DNA of 64,000 nt. Origin: Nordella sp. HKS 07 (GTDB lineage Bacteria > Pseudomonadota > Alphaproteobacteria > Rhizobiales > Aestuariivirgaceae). The stretch is from NCBI RefSeq assembly GCF_011046735.1, contig NZ_CP049258.1, positions 5,102,001 to 5,166,000 of the forward strand, read 5' to 3'. Numbering within the stretch: the stretch's first letter is position 1; each line of letters starts with the position of its first letter. Under the pieces are notes generated by a model that saw only the letters and a list, made by a program, of their open reading frames with translations, was not told the origin of the DNA and ran no database searches. The position numbers and the translations under genes were made by a program. Shown one piece after another: positions 1-8,427 of the stretch.

Positions 1-2
1 CC

Positions 3-242
3 TATCGCTCGGCGATCTATTATCTGAACGACGCGCAGAAGCACATCGCCGAGGACACCATTGCGGACGTGAATGCCTCAGGCCTGTGGCCTGGCAAAGT
101 GGTGACCGAGGTCGAACCCGTGGGTGATTTCTGGGAGGCCGAGCCCGAGCACCAGGATTATCTGATGAAATATCCGCACGGCTATACCTGCCACTTCCCG
201 CGCGCCGACTGGGTCCTGCCGAAACGCCAGGCGGCCGAGTAG
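3..242 (+). CDS. msrA: Peptide-methionine (S)-S-oxide reductase MsrA, C-terminal part
   Basis: The gene enters from the left edge, so only the last 79 codons are present, read from base 3. The peptide begins [10 protein letters not shown] and ends in a HQDYL...[11 protein letters not shown] block. That block is the conserved C-terminal part of MsrA, which reduces the S-epimer of methionine sulfoxide in oxidised proteins with thioredoxin as reductant. The catalytic GCFW motif would lie upstream of the window. The stop is TAG. The family call rests on the YRS...Y and HQDYL blocks. The start and any fusion to MsrB cannot be judged here. Confidence 0.88.
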   Translation, partial: YRSAIYYLNDAQKHIAEDTIADVNASGLWPGKVVTEVEPVGDFWEAEPEHQDYLMKYPHGYTCHFPRADWVLPKRQAAE

Positions 243-301
243 CCGGGGCGGGATCCTCCCTGTCGTCATCGGATTCACACATCTGATGACCGGCCTGCCG
301 C

Positions 302-523
302 TTTACCCTCGCCCTGCAAGCGAAGCGCAGCGGGGAGAGGGAAGGGGCCCGACGCGCAGCGGCGGGAAGGGTGAGGGGCACGGCCACCGACGCAGTGAGG
401 GCATGCTGTCGCGAGAGCGTTCAGTTGTCTGAAGTCGAACTCAATCTCGCAAGGGCCCCTCACCCTCCCATTGCTACGCAATGGGTCCCTCCCTCTCCCC
501 GCTAAAGCGGGGCGAGGGTAAGG
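302..523. repeat. Inverted pair of GC-rich palindromic repeats
   Basis: Two related GC-rich blocks face each other. The left (about 302-376) carries CCTCGCCCTG...GGGAAGGGTGAGGGGC. The right (about 455-523) carries GCCCCTCACCCTCCC...CGGGGCGAGGG. Each contains short hairpins such as CCCGCTAAAGCGGGG. The style matches the palindromic intergenic elements common in Rhizobiales. With the iterons at 705-803 this accounts for most of the 560-bp gap after msrA, in which I see no gene. Confidence 0.6.
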
Positions 524-704
524 GCGCATCCCTCACGAGATGTGTGCATACGATAGGGGCGAAAGCCTGGATGACACAGCAGAGAAGAGCGGACTGTGAT
601 GCGCGAGGCCCTGACAGGGTGGGTGAGGGTGTTCGTGCGATCATCACTTGCATTCATGGGCACATTCGAGTCAGGAAATTCCACGATCGGCGGAACCGGG
701 AGAA

Positions 705-803
705 CTCCCTGTCCCGCGCTCTTCGCGAGAAGTCCCTGTAGTTCTCTGTAGTCGCCTGCAAATCCCCTGTTAATTCCCCTGTAAATAACAGGAGAACAAC
801 AGG
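705..803. repeat. Degenerate CCCTGT iterons ahead of the next gene's 3' end
   Basis: The core CCCTGT (or CTCTGT, CCTGCA) recurs about six times within roughly 80 bases (near 707, 734, 743, 755, 766 and 777). Inverted ACAGG copies follow at 787-802. The spacing varies from about 10 to 27 bases. The block lies between msrA and the convergent gene ending at 804. It resembles no promoter I recognise. It may be a regulatory iteron array or the end of a small mobile repeat. Confidence 0.4.
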
Positions 804-1451
804 CTATCTGGGCCTTCGCACGGCGCGCACCTTGCTGCTGTTGCCACCGCCGCAATAGAAGCGGTCCGCTCCATCGGCTTCTAGGCCCGACACGGCGGTG
901 CCTGCCGGCATGTCGATCTGCTGCAGCACTTCGCCGGTCTCGGGATCGATGCGCCGGATGTCGCTCTCATCACCTTCCCAGGTGCCATGCCACAGCTCGC
1001 CATCGACCCAGCTGACACCGGTGACGAAGCGCTTCGACTCGATCGTGCGCAGGATCTTGCCCGTCTCAGGGTCTATCTGGTGGATCTTGCGCTCGCGATA
1101 TTGCCCGACCCATAACGTGCCTTCGCCCCAGGCGAGACCTGAATCGCCGCCGCCGCCGGGTGCGGGAATGGTCGCGACCACGCGCCCCGACTTGGGATCG
1201 ATCTTCTGGATGCGTGCTTCCGCGATCTGCCAGAGAAACTCACCGTCGAAAGCGGTGCCGGCATCCGCGGCGACATCGATCTTGCGCACCGTCTCGCCGC
1301 TCTCGGGATCGAGCGCGTTCAGCGTGGCGCCGCCGGCGAGCCATACATTGCGCCCGTCATAGGTAATTCCGCCCACATTCTTGACATCGGGAAAGGGACC
1401 ATATTCGCGGATGATCTCGGCTTGCGATCTTTTCATGCTTCTATCCTGCAT
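804..1451 (-). CDS. Beta-propeller (PQQ/YncE-like) protein
   Basis: A 215-residue protein made of repeated blades with the pattern (W)xxx...IxxIDPxTGxVxxxI, for example IDPKSGRVV, IDPETGKIL and IDPETGEVL. This is typical of the YncE, SMP-30/glutamine-cyclotransferase-like or PQQ-repeat propeller group. No signal peptide is visible, so it is probably cytoplasmic. The start at 1451 is preferred because GAGAGGGGA stands seven bases upstream. A longer frame to 1472 and a shorter one from 1436 also exist. No catalytic residue set can be assigned; substrate binding or a lactonase-like role is only a guess. Confidence 0.7.
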   Translation of the reverse strand: MQDRSMKRSQAEIIREYGPFPDVKNVGGITYDGRNVWLAGGATLNALDPESGETVRKIDVAADAGTAFDGEFLWQIAEARIQKIDPKSGRVVATIPAPGGGGDSGLAWGEGTLWVGQYRERKIHQIDPETGKILRTIESKRFVTGVSWVDGELWHGTWEGDESDIRRIDPETGEVLQQIDMPAGTAVSGLEADGADRFYCGGGNSSKVRAVRRPR

Positions 1452-1521
1452 CAGTTTTCCCCTCTCCCACAACGGGAGAAGGGGAAGCGCGTGAGCTCGA
1501 CGCTACGGCGACGCTCACAAT

Positions 1522-2742
1522 CTAATCACTCGCCAGCGGTGCCGGGAGTAACAATGTCGTCGTGAAACCGGGCACCGGCGGGCTCGTCCAGCGGCGCGCC
1601 CGGCCGCGGCCATAGAACTGCACCTTGTTCGCCTGCGCCAGTTCCTCGAGCGCCCGCTGCACGCTGCGCTGGCTCGCGCCTAAGGCCAGCGCCAGGGCCG
1701 AGCTCGACCAGGATTCGCCATCGGCAAGAAAGGCCAGAACCGAAGCATGCTTCTCCTCGACGGGACGTGCCAGCACCATCACCTCCTGCGCCTTGGCCGG
1801 CTCCAGCACGAAGCCGCGTTCCGTCGCGCTGATGCGTGCGTGCCGGTGCAGCATCCGGCGCAGCCGCCCGATCTCGACGCGCAGTCGCGCGCGGTGCGAC
1901 TCATCGGCATGCTTTGCGCCGAAGGCCCGGGCGAGCAGCACATCGCGCGCCACATCCTTGGGCCACGCCTCGGCCAGGACGCGGGCGAGCGCGAAGAGAA
2001 CCGGGCGCGTCGCCAACGACACCACGCTGTGCCGGTCTCGCACGGCATGGCGGCAGGCATCGATGATGAGCGCCTTCGATGTGAAAAGCGCCTCGACGTC
2101 ATCGAGCAGGAGAGGGCGCTCCTCGCCTCGGCTGATGAGCCGCGCCGCCGGCGCATCCAGAAGCAGTGCCGCGCTTTCGACTTCGGCCATCAGCGGCGGG
2201 ATGTGGGTGAAATCGGCCGCCCGTTCCGCCCGCGCCAGCGCCGCGCGCGCTGTCTTCGTGTCGATGCGGCGCATCGCGATGCCGGCCACCACCAGCTCAT
2301 GCGCGGTGCGCAAGGCGGGCGGCAGATGTGTGGGATCGAGATCCTTGAGCGACGCCTCCGCCTCGTCGAGCCGGCCGATGAGGAGCAGGCGGCGCACGGC
2401 GAGATAGCGCGCATGGGCGGCATTGGCTCTGTCGCCATGCTCTTCGAGCACGGCGCGCGCCTGATCGAGCATCTGGGCAGGCCAGCCCAGGTCACGCGAG
2501 GCGAGCGCAACCTCGGCTTCGGCGACGATGCAGCGGGCCCGCGCCACCGCCTCTTTCGAGCCGAAGGTGCGCGCCGCCCGGCGCAGCAGCAGCTTGGCGC
2601 GCTCGAGTTCGCCGAGCTGCGCCATGGCGATGCCGCGCAGTGCCAGCGCCGGCGCATCCTCGCGCAGCGCCACCCGCTTCAGCGCGCCCAGCGGATCGCC
2701 TGCCGCAAGGGCGCGGGCCGCAGCCGTGATCAGTGAGTCCAT
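1522..2742 (-). CDS. HTH-domain protein with TPR-like helices, putative regulator
   Basis: A 406-residue, Ala/Leu/Arg-rich, all-helical protein. Residues about 1-190 form repeated helix pairs resembling tetratricopeptide repeats. A basic stretch with RLRVEIGRLRRMLHR (about 285-300) follows. The C-terminus (about 335-390) looks like a winged helix-turn-helix: FLADGESWSSSALALALGAS, then SQRSVQRALEEL. It is divergent from the secreted protein starting at 2826, with 83 bp between starts, so it may control that gene and the DUF899 gene beyond it. No effector domain was recognised. Confidence 0.65.
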   Translation of the reverse strand: MDSLITAAARALAAGDPLGALKRVALREDAPALALRGIAMAQLGELERAKLLLRRAARTFGSKEAVARARCIVAEAEVALASRDLGWPAQMLDQARAVLEEHGDRANAAHARYLAVRRLLLIGRLDEAEASLKDLDPTHLPPALRTAHELVVAGIAMRRIDTKTARAALARAERAADFTHIPPLMAEVESAALLLDAPAARLISRGEERPLLLDDVEALFTSKALIIDACRHAVRDRHSVVSLATRPVLFALARVLAEAWPKDVARDVLLARAFGAKHADESHRARLRVEIGRLRRMLHRHARISATERGFVLEPAKAQEVMVLARPVEEKHASVLAFLADGESWSSSALALALGASQRSVQRALEELAQANKVQFYGRGRARRWTSPPVPGFTTTLLLPAPLASD

Positions 2743-2825
2743 GGAAATCCCGCCACACTTGTCACTCCCGTCCCTTCGATAGCCTTCAGTATCCTCGACG
2801 ACACCACCAAGGACAAGGAGAACTC

Positions 2826-3572
2826 ATGAAGCTCGTTTTTATCACCGCCCTTATTGGCATCACTCTCGCCGCGGCCACACCCATGCGCGCCGCCGACACG
2901 ACGATCGAAGCCATGCCGCCCAAGCTCGAATTGCAGCTTGCGCTGAGCGCCGCACCACCGCTCCTGCGCGACAGGGCCACCGTGCATCTGCTCGATCCGA
3001 AGACCGGCTACAAGCTCGCCAAGCAGGGCACCAATGGCGTCACCTGCATCGTCGAGCGTACCCAATGGGAGCTCGCGAACTTTCGCAACGATATCTATGT
3101 CCCGCTCTGCTACGACGCCGAAGGCACGAAGACCTATCTCAGTTACATCATGGATACGGCGACTTTGCGCGCGCAAGGCATGGGCCCGGCGGAGCTCAAG
3201 GCCGAGGTCGAGAAACGTTTCCGCGACAAAACCTATAAGGTGCCGGAGAAGCCCGGTCTCTCCTACATGGTGGCGCCGATCATGCGCACCTTGGGCCCGC
3301 CGGATCTGAAGGTCCGCACCATGGCCATGCCGCATCTGATGTTCTATGCGCCCTATCTCACCAATGCCGAGATCGGCGCCGCGCCTGATTTCGCCGACTT
3401 CGACAGCCTCGTCTATCCCTTCGTCGACAGGCAGGGCAATCCCGAGCACAGCTACATGATCCAGCTCATCGGCCAAGCGGAGAAGGCGAAGATCCTCAGC
3501 AACGAGAAGCAGCTCCTCGCCGATCTCTGCGCCTATCGCGACGTGCTGTGCCTCGACCATATGGAGCATTGA
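2826..3572 (+). CDS. Secreted or periplasmic protein of unknown function
   Basis: 248 residues. The N-terminus MKLVFITALIGITLAAATP is a standard Sec signal peptide, cleaved about residue 24 (ARA/AD-type site). The mature protein is hydrophilic, with Cys residues near 76 and 96 and two near the C-terminus (LCAYRDVLC) that could form disulfides. AAGGAG lies seven bases before the ATG. The family is not recognised. It is divergent from the HTH/TPR-like regulator, and the DUF899 gene follows after about 180 bp. Confidence 0.7.
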   Translation: MKLVFITALIGITLAAATPMRAADTTIEAMPPKLELQLALSAAPPLLRDRATVHLLDPKTGYKLAKQGTNGVTCIVERTQWELANFRNDIYVPLCYDAEGTKTYLSYIMDTATLRAQGMGPAELKAEVEKRFRDKTYKVPEKPGLSYMVAPIMRTLGPPDLKVRTMAMPHLMFYAPYLTNAEIGAAPDFADFDSLVYPFVDRQGNPEHSYMIQLIGQAEKAKILSNEKQLLADLCAYRDVLCLDHMEH

Positions 3573-3585
3573 GCGATGCGTGCGC

Positions 3586-3664
3586 GCGCACCTTCTCCTT
3601 CCCCCTTGCGGGGAAGGTGGCAATCCCGGCTGTAAGCCGGGATTGCCGGATGGGGGTCGGGTGG
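3586..3664. repeat. Palindromic intergenic element with two hairpins
   Basis: The first hairpin is CTTCCCC...GGGGAAGG. The second is a perfect 12-bp stem with a five-base loop, GGCAATCCCGGC / GCCGGGATTGCC, at 3619-3647. GATGGGGGTCGGG follows. No T-tract follows, so it is not a classic intrinsic terminator. The composition is like the block at 302-523, suggesting the same class of dispersed rhizobial-type element. Confidence 0.55.
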
Positions 3665-3752
3665 TGATCCAGGCGCCATCCAATCGCGCCAGTTTTGTCA
3701 CTCACTCCCCCGTGCATTCCGCTCTTAAATTCATCCCGAAAGGAGAAACACC

Positions 3753-4517
3753 ATGACCATTCATTCGACCGCAACGCATGATGTCTGGCTCACCAAGAGG
3801 CTCGCACTCCTCAAGGCGGAGAAGGAGCATACAAGGCGTAGCGACGAGCTGGCGCGCATGCGCCAGGAACTGCCCTGGGTGAAGCTCGACAAGACCTATC
3901 GCTTTGATACCGAGAAGGGATCCGCCACGCTCGCCGATCTCTTCCAGGGCCGCTCGCAGCTTCTCGTCTATCACTTCATGTTCGGTCCCGATTACGAGGC
4001 CGGCTGCATCTCCTGCTCGTCGATCGCCGACAGCTATGACGGCTTCGCCGTCCATCTGGCGAACCACGACGTCATGCTGTGGACGGTGTCGCGCGCGCCC
4101 CTCGCCAAGCTCACCGCCTACAGGAAGCGCATGGGTTGGAGCTTCCCCTGGGCGTCGTCGCGCGACAGCGACTTCAATTTCGACTTCGACGTCTCCTTCA
4201 CCGAGGAGCAGCAGCGTCAGGGCCGCATCGACTATAATTACGCGCGCAACGCCCATGCGCTGGACCTGGATCCGGTGCCGCCGCCCGTCGTCGAATTCGC
4301 CGCCCGCTCCGGCACCGATCCCGCCACTTTTGGGCGCGACCGGCCGGGCCTCAGCGCTTTCGCGCGCGAGGGCGACGACATCTATCACACCTATTCCACC
4401 TATGCGCGCGGGCTCGACGGCCTGTGGGGCATGTATCAGTGGCTAGACCGGGCGCCCAAAGGACGCAACGAGCAGGGCCTGTGGTTCCGCCGTCACGACG
4501 AATACGCCAAGGCCTGA
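3753..4517 (+). CDS. DUF899 family thioredoxin-fold protein
   Basis: 254 residues with the hallmarks of DUF899: an N-terminal helical segment (W..R..LL..EKE.TR..DEL...R), LPWV, the core LLVYHFMFGPDYEAGCISCS, a DSDFNFDF stretch, and the C-terminal FHTYSTYARG-type motif, here IYHTYSTYARG. The Cys pair (about C85 and C88, a CISC arrangement) sits where thioredoxin-like folds carry their redox Cys. Members are thought to be cytoplasmic thiol proteins with no settled reaction. GAAAGGAGAAAC precedes the ATG. The next small membrane gene begins nine bases after the stop, so the two are probably co-transcribed. Confidence 0.88.
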   Translation: MTIHSTATHDVWLTKRLALLKAEKEHTRRSDELARMRQELPWVKLDKTYRFDTEKGSATLADLFQGRSQLLVYHFMFGPDYEAGCISCSSIADSYDGFAVHLANHDVMLWTVSRAPLAKLTAYRKRMGWSFPWASSRDSDFNFDFDVSFTEEQQRQGRIDYNYARNAHALDLDPVPPPVVEFAARSGTDPATFGRDRPGLSAFAREGDDIYHTYSTYARGLDGLWGMYQWLDRAPKGRNEQGLWFRRHDEYAKA

Positions 4518-4525
4518 GGTGTGCC

Positions 4526-4771
4526 ATGATCGCCTCCGCCCTCAGCCTCGCCGCCGCGCCGACTTTCGCCGTCATGGCGCTGCTCACGGGCTGGCTCGGC
4601 GGCGATCCGGCGCTGATGCTGTGCGGAAGCCCGCAAGGATCGCCGCTCACCGGCATGGTCTTCATGTACGGACTGATGAGCCTTTTCCATCTGGGGCCAT
4701 GGGCGAGGGCAGCATCCAGATGGTTCTCAGATAGCCGGATAAACATATCCTCACGTAAAGATATGTGGTAG
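4526..4771 (+). CDS. Small two-helix membrane protein
   Basis: 81 residues with two hydrophobic segments (about 3-24 and 42-58). A Cys and small residues lie between them, and the tail is basic. It begins nine bases after the DUF899 stop in the same direction, so it is probably the second gene of that operon. GAGGTG upstream could act as the ribosome site. The pairing suggests a membrane partner for the thioredoxin-like protein, but that is inference. Confidence 0.55.
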   Translation: MIASALSLAAAPTFAVMALLTGWLGGDPALMLCGSPQGSPLTGMVFMYGLMSLFHLGPWARAASRWFSDSRINISSRKDMW

Positions 4772-4838
4772 TTCCATCTATTCAAAGGGGGAGCCGCTCG
4801 GTCATCGCGGCTCGTCCGGCGCTGGATGGGACGCCTTC

Positions 4839-6011
4839 ATGGCCAAGCCTGATTGGACCACGGTCTCCGAAGGTATCACCGACCGGTCAACCGACTATAC
4901 GACAGACTATGCGCAGTACCGGAAGGCGAATGCGCGGATGGTCGAGCGCGTAATGCGCGGCGCGGGACCGCACGCAACCTCCACGCCGCGCGGCGGCGTG
5001 CGACTGGTCTACAACATATCGACGGCTCATATACCGAGCTTCATGTCGAAAAGCGGCGCGGCGCAGCACCCCGCTTACTTGAACCGATATGATCTGATGA
5101 ACGCTCCGGCCGGCCGGCTCGGCAACGCTCCCCCCTCCAATCCTCCCGGCACCCTGCCTTTGCGCGAGCGCATCGACAATGTCGTCGCCGAAGTGGGCTG
5201 GCCCGGGCAGGCTGACATCCCGGCGGATATCTATTACGGGGCCCTGGAGCTGAACGGTACCGGCATAAGGTACTTCGGCGATGCGTGCCTGGTGCTGCGG
5301 TATGACAAGGTGCCAAGGGAGTCGCTGGTTCTCTACCGCAACAGCTACGACCTTTCATGCGATCCGGTCGTGGATCGGATCCATGTGCCCGGCGACGAGA
5401 GCGGCACCCACAAGAACTCCGTTGCCGAACTCGATGGCTGGGCGGGACGCTGGCCCGATGACGTGCCCGACATGGTCATTTGCAAGATACTCGAGCAACG
5501 CCCCGACAGCCGGCGGCGGATGACGACGGGCGCCGTCTCGGAAGGGGTCCTCGCGGACGAGGACTATATCGAGATTCCGAAGCGCGGTTCATTCGCCGCG
5601 CGGGATGTGGAGGAGTGCAGATTGGGCTCGGCCGATGCCGCGGCTGAGGCGCGCATCGCCGACCGCGCTCGCAATGGTCCGCTGCCCGGTTTCGCCGAGT
5701 TGCAGTGGCGGCATCGCCGCCGGGTGGCCGAAGCGGCGCTCGGCAAGGGCCCCGACAGAGTTCCGGTTCGTGTGGTGATGACGGTCGGACGGATCGCGGA
5801 TGAGCGAGTTGTGGTACATCGATGCTCTGGACGCCATCGCCGGCAGCGGCTTCGCCAGTTTCCGCGAAGCGGATCTGAAAGACGAGAAGCCGGACCCCTC
5901 CGTCATGGCCGTCCATATCGATGCGCCCTTCTTTCAGGCGGTGCCCATCGCGAGCCGGGGACTGGCCTTCGCCGCCGCGCGCGGCGGGCATCAGCTGGGG
6001 CTTTTCACTGA
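4839..6011 (+). CDS. Unrecognised protein, probably the 5' part of a frameshifted gene
   Basis: The frame is open to 6011, but only the first 320 or so codons (to about 5805) look coding. After VVMTVGRIADE the translation becomes Arg-rich and resembles an out-of-frame shadow of the next ORF. The N-terminal part is hydrophilic without a signal. It contains a YYGALELNG...RYFGDACLVL stretch, followed by RNSYDL, which vaguely recalls ADP-ribosyltransferase-like or DUF3626-like toxin folds; this likeness is weak. The reading frame and the following one join smoothly if one base is removed near 5805 (VGRIADE + LWYIDALDA). Confidence 0.5.
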   Translation: MAKPDWTTVSEGITDRSTDYTTDYAQYRKANARMVERVMRGAGPHATSTPRGGVRLVYNISTAHIPSFMSKSGAAQHPAYLNRYDLMNAPAGRLGNAPPSNPPGTLPLRERIDNVVAEVGWPGQADIPADIYYGALELNGTGIRYFGDACLVLRYDKVPRESLVLYRNSYDLSCDPVVDRIHVPGDESGTHKNSVAELDGWAGRWPDDVPDMVICKILEQRPDSRRRMTTGAVSEGVLADEDYIEIPKRGSFAARDVEECRLGSADAAAEARIADRARNGPLPGFAELQWRHRRRVAEAALGKGPDRVPVRVVMTVGRIADERVVVHRCSGRHRRQRLRQFPRSGSERREAGPLRHGRPYRCALLSGGAHREPGTGLRRRARRASAGAFH

Positions 6012-7014
6012 GAGAGGCGAGGCCGCATTTGCGACGCTCGACGAACTGACGGAGTTCATCCGTCGCGCCTATATGGGGTCGGGTGGCGGCGATGGTGCTG
6101 GCGGTGGCGGGCCAATACCGCCGGAGGCAGGGCCCGCTGGCGGGGAGCCTCTGGAGCCGCCTCCGATCGAAGGCAGCGATGTTATCAAGGCATTGGTGGC
6201 GGCCTCTGAGGAATTTGTCGCCAATTCTAATGACCTCGTCAACGCGGACGCCGGCGAGACGGCGCCCTCGCGCTATTTCAGATCGCCGGGCGAACCTCAC
6301 AGGCTGGAGACATTCACCGCCGCTTCGGCAAATGAAGCGGAGGTGCTGACCAGAACTGGGGCCATATTGATGGCCGAATTGATTCTTGCGGCGCCCAAAC
6401 CTGGCGCGGAGCGCGCCGATTGGGGACATGCAGCGGCGGCGCTTGTCCATGCTTTGGCGCGGCATGGCATTTTCGAGAATATCTACCAGGATGGCCCGTC
6501 GTGGAATGTGATCACGCAAGCGCATCAGAGATCGAGTTCACAGGGAGGCGACAGCGACGATCTGGTGAAGTTGTTGCGTCACGCCCGTGAGGAGACGGGC
6601 TGGTCGGATCGTTGGGTGCATGGCTACGAGCGTCAGGATGCTCTCGATGATCTGTCGCTCTGGCCGGTTCCGGAGCGATTGAGGGAGGCAGGCATCGTCA
6701 GCTTGCGCGATTATCTTGCCGCCTATCTTGCCAGTCCCGGAATGCTGATCACGGCGGAAGACGCGGCGCTGGTGCTGTTTGCCGCTGTCCACATCGTTGG
6801 ACAGAGGGCCGTCTCGCCCTGGAGCATGCCGCCAATCCGGGGCAAACTGGTTGCGGAGAGCCTGCAATGGCTCGCACGCCAGCTTCCCACTCTGATCTTC
6901 GCCAGCGACATCGAAGACCTGATCGGCAACGCTCGTCACATGCGGGCAGCCCGGGGAGGTTCGCCGGATGGAACAGCCGCAAGGGTCGAGACCTGGCCTA
7001 AGGCCTCCGCGTGA
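5800..7014 (+). CDS. Unrecognised protein, probably the 3' part of the same gene
   Basis: 404 residues in the +1 frame relative to the preceding ORF. A TGA at 5779 blocks extension upstream, and the ribosome site before the ATG is weak (CGGACGGA). The first 90 residues (WYIDALDAIAGSGFASF...LTEFIRRAY) are followed by a Gly/Pro linker (GSGGGDGAGGGG, about 97-125). A mainly helical domain of about 270 residues comes next. No catalytic motif is recognised. The two-domain layout with a flexible linker would fit a large modular protein of about 725 residues if the frameshift is genuine. Confidence 0.55.
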   Translation: MSELWYIDALDAIAGSGFASFREADLKDEKPDPSVMAVHIDAPFFQAVPIASRGLAFAAARGGHQLGLFTERGEAAFATLDELTEFIRRAYMGSGGGDGAGGGGPIPPEAGPAGGEPLEPPPIEGSDVIKALVAASEEFVANSNDLVNADAGETAPSRYFRSPGEPHRLETFTAASANEAEVLTRTGAILMAELILAAPKPGAERADWGHAAAALVHALARHGIFENIYQDGPSWNVITQAHQRSSSQGGDSDDLVKLLRHAREETGWSDRWVHGYERQDALDDLSLWPVPERLREAGIVSLRDYLAAYLASPGMLITAEDAALVLFAAVHIVGQRAVSPWSMPPIRGKLVAESLQWLARQLPTLIFASDIEDLIGNARHMRAARGGSPDGTAARVETWPKASA

Positions 7015-7224
7015 ACAGCGTCATCGCGGCGAAGTCATCCTGGAGCCGGCCGGCGGCAATCCCGGCACCCAACATGCTGACCGATGTCTTAACCTTCCAC
7101 CTCCTGTCCTTGTGATCTGCTGCGGGTTGCACGCGGCATTTATGGACGGTAGCTATGAAGCCATCCGGATGGAGACAATACGCACCGCGAGGTTAGTGCT
7201 AACCCGCGGGTAAGGGAGACAGCG

Positions 7225-7578
7225 ATGACGGTCATACCGAAGGACTGCGGTTTCACCACCGCGATCAGGATCATCGGCGGCAAATGGAAGATCGACATTC
7301 TCTGCGCCCTCAATACGGCGCCGCCCCGCTTCGGCCGGTTGCGCCAGATCATCCCGGGCATCAGCGAGAAGATGCTGGAGCAGCAATTACGCGAGATGGA
7401 GGCAGACGGCCTGGTGCGCCGCGAGAGCCATGACACGTCGCCGCCCAAGGTCGTCTACTTTCTCACACCGCATTGTGCCGCCTTGAGCGCCGGGGTCGCG
7501 AGCCTGTGCCAATGGGGCGAACTGCATCTGCGTCAGACCGTGGCGGCGCCTGAGCTGGCCGGAGCTGACTATGCTTAA
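7225..7578 (+). CDS. HxlR family winged-helix transcriptional regulator
   Basis: 117 residues. The order GGKWKIDILCAL - RFGRLRQIIPGISEKMLEQQLREMEADGLV - YFLTPHC is diagnostic of HxlR/MarR-like winged helices. The first helix carries GGKWK, the recognition helix SEKMLEQQL, and the wing RRESHDTSPPKVVY. These are dimeric DNA-binding proteins that often respond to reactive electrophiles or redox state. AAGGGAG precedes the ATG. The frame overlaps the following ABM gene by eight bases, so the pair is translationally coupled and the monooxygenase is a likely target. Confidence 0.92.
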   Translation: MTVIPKDCGFTTAIRIIGGKWKIDILCALNTAPPRFGRLRQIIPGISEKMLEQQLREMEADGLVRRESHDTSPPKVVYFLTPHCAALSAGVASLCQWGELHLRQTVAAPELAGADYA

Positions 7579-7867
7579 GGTGATCGCCGAGGACTTCATC
7601 AAGCCGGAAGCCATCGATATCGTCCGCCCGCTCTACGCCGAACTCGTCGAGAAGACCCGGCAGGAGGAGTTGTGCATCGCCTATGATCTCTTCGTCGACC
7701 AGAAGGATCCCGGGCATTTCATCTTCATCGAGGCGTGGCCGGATCGGGCGGCACTCGATGCGCATTGCGCGAGCGAGCATTTCCGGCGGCTGGTGCCGCT
7801 CATCGACGCGCATAAGCGCAGGGAGCCGGAATTCATCCTGATGGATGTGTTCGCGGCAGACCCGTGA
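7571..7867 (+). CDS. Antibiotic biosynthesis monooxygenase (ABM) family protein
   Basis: 98 residues with the ABM-type ferredoxin-like fold: a first strand (LKVIAEDFIKP), a helix with VRPLYAELVEKTRQEELCIAYDL, then HFIFIEAWPDRAALDAHCASEHF. EAW...H...HF is the family signature. Such small dimeric proteins act on quinols, haem or polyketides without added cofactor, or simply bind them. Substrate unknown. It overlaps the HxlR gene and is followed 53 bp later by two cupins in the same direction, suggesting a small quinone or aromatic detoxification cluster. Confidence 0.88.
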   Translation: MLKVIAEDFIKPEAIDIVRPLYAELVEKTRQEELCIAYDLFVDQKDPGHFIFIEAWPDRAALDAHCASEHFRRLVPLIDAHKRREPEFILMDVFAADP

Positions 7868-7920
7868 ACCCCGCCGCCTCGTTTAGGTGCCTCGTCCCAA
7901 TTAATCCGGAGGGCTGATCT

Positions 7921-8394
7921 ATGTCGAAGGTGCCTGTTTTCCCGCTGCGCCCGATTCCGTCGCGCGAGGTCGCCTGGGAGGAATTCTCCGAGGCGCCGCG
8001 TTTCGCGTCGCGCTACCGTCATCTGAGCCGCGCCGCGCTGGGCGACGACTATCGCGTCGGCGTGGTGATCGAGGAACTGGCGCCGGGAAAACAAAGTTCG
8101 CCCCGGCATTATCACATCTTCGAGGAAGAGCATGTCTTCGTCCTGGAAGGCGCGCTCACCTTGCGCCTGGGAGCCGCGTCATACGAGATGAAAGCCGGCG
8201 ACTATGTCTGCTTTCCCGCCGGACAGAAGGCCGGACATTGCCTCATCAACACCAGCAGCGCCGTCTGCCGCTATGTGCTCGTCGGCGAGCGCAATCCGAA
8301 TGAGGTGGTCGTCTATCCGGATTCGAATAAAGTGCTGCTGCGGCCTTTGGGACGGGACGCGGTCTTCGATCTCGGCGCGACGCGCGATTACTAG
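7921..8394 (+). CDS. Cupin domain protein (first of a tandem pair)
   Basis: 157 residues. Cupin motif 1 is PRHYHIFEEEHVFVLEGALTLRLG, with the metal ligands H-x-H and E and a late H. Motif 2 is GDYVCFPAGQKAGHCLIN, with its His. The ligand set is complete, so a divalent metal is expected. The CLINTSSAVCRYVLVGERNPNEV tail is shared with the next gene. CGGAGGG precedes the ATG. It resembles uncharacterised rhizobial cupins of about 160 residues. The reaction is unknown. Confidence 0.85.
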   Translation: MSKVPVFPLRPIPSREVAWEEFSEAPRFASRYRHLSRAALGDDYRVGVVIEELAPGKQSSPRHYHIFEEEHVFVLEGALTLRLGAASYEMKAGDYVCFPAGQKAGHCLINTSSAVCRYVLVGERNPNEVVVYPDSNKVLLRPLGRDAVFDLGATRDY

Positions 8395-8427
8395 GATGGG
8401 GAGGAGACTGGTCTGCCGGAGAGCGCG

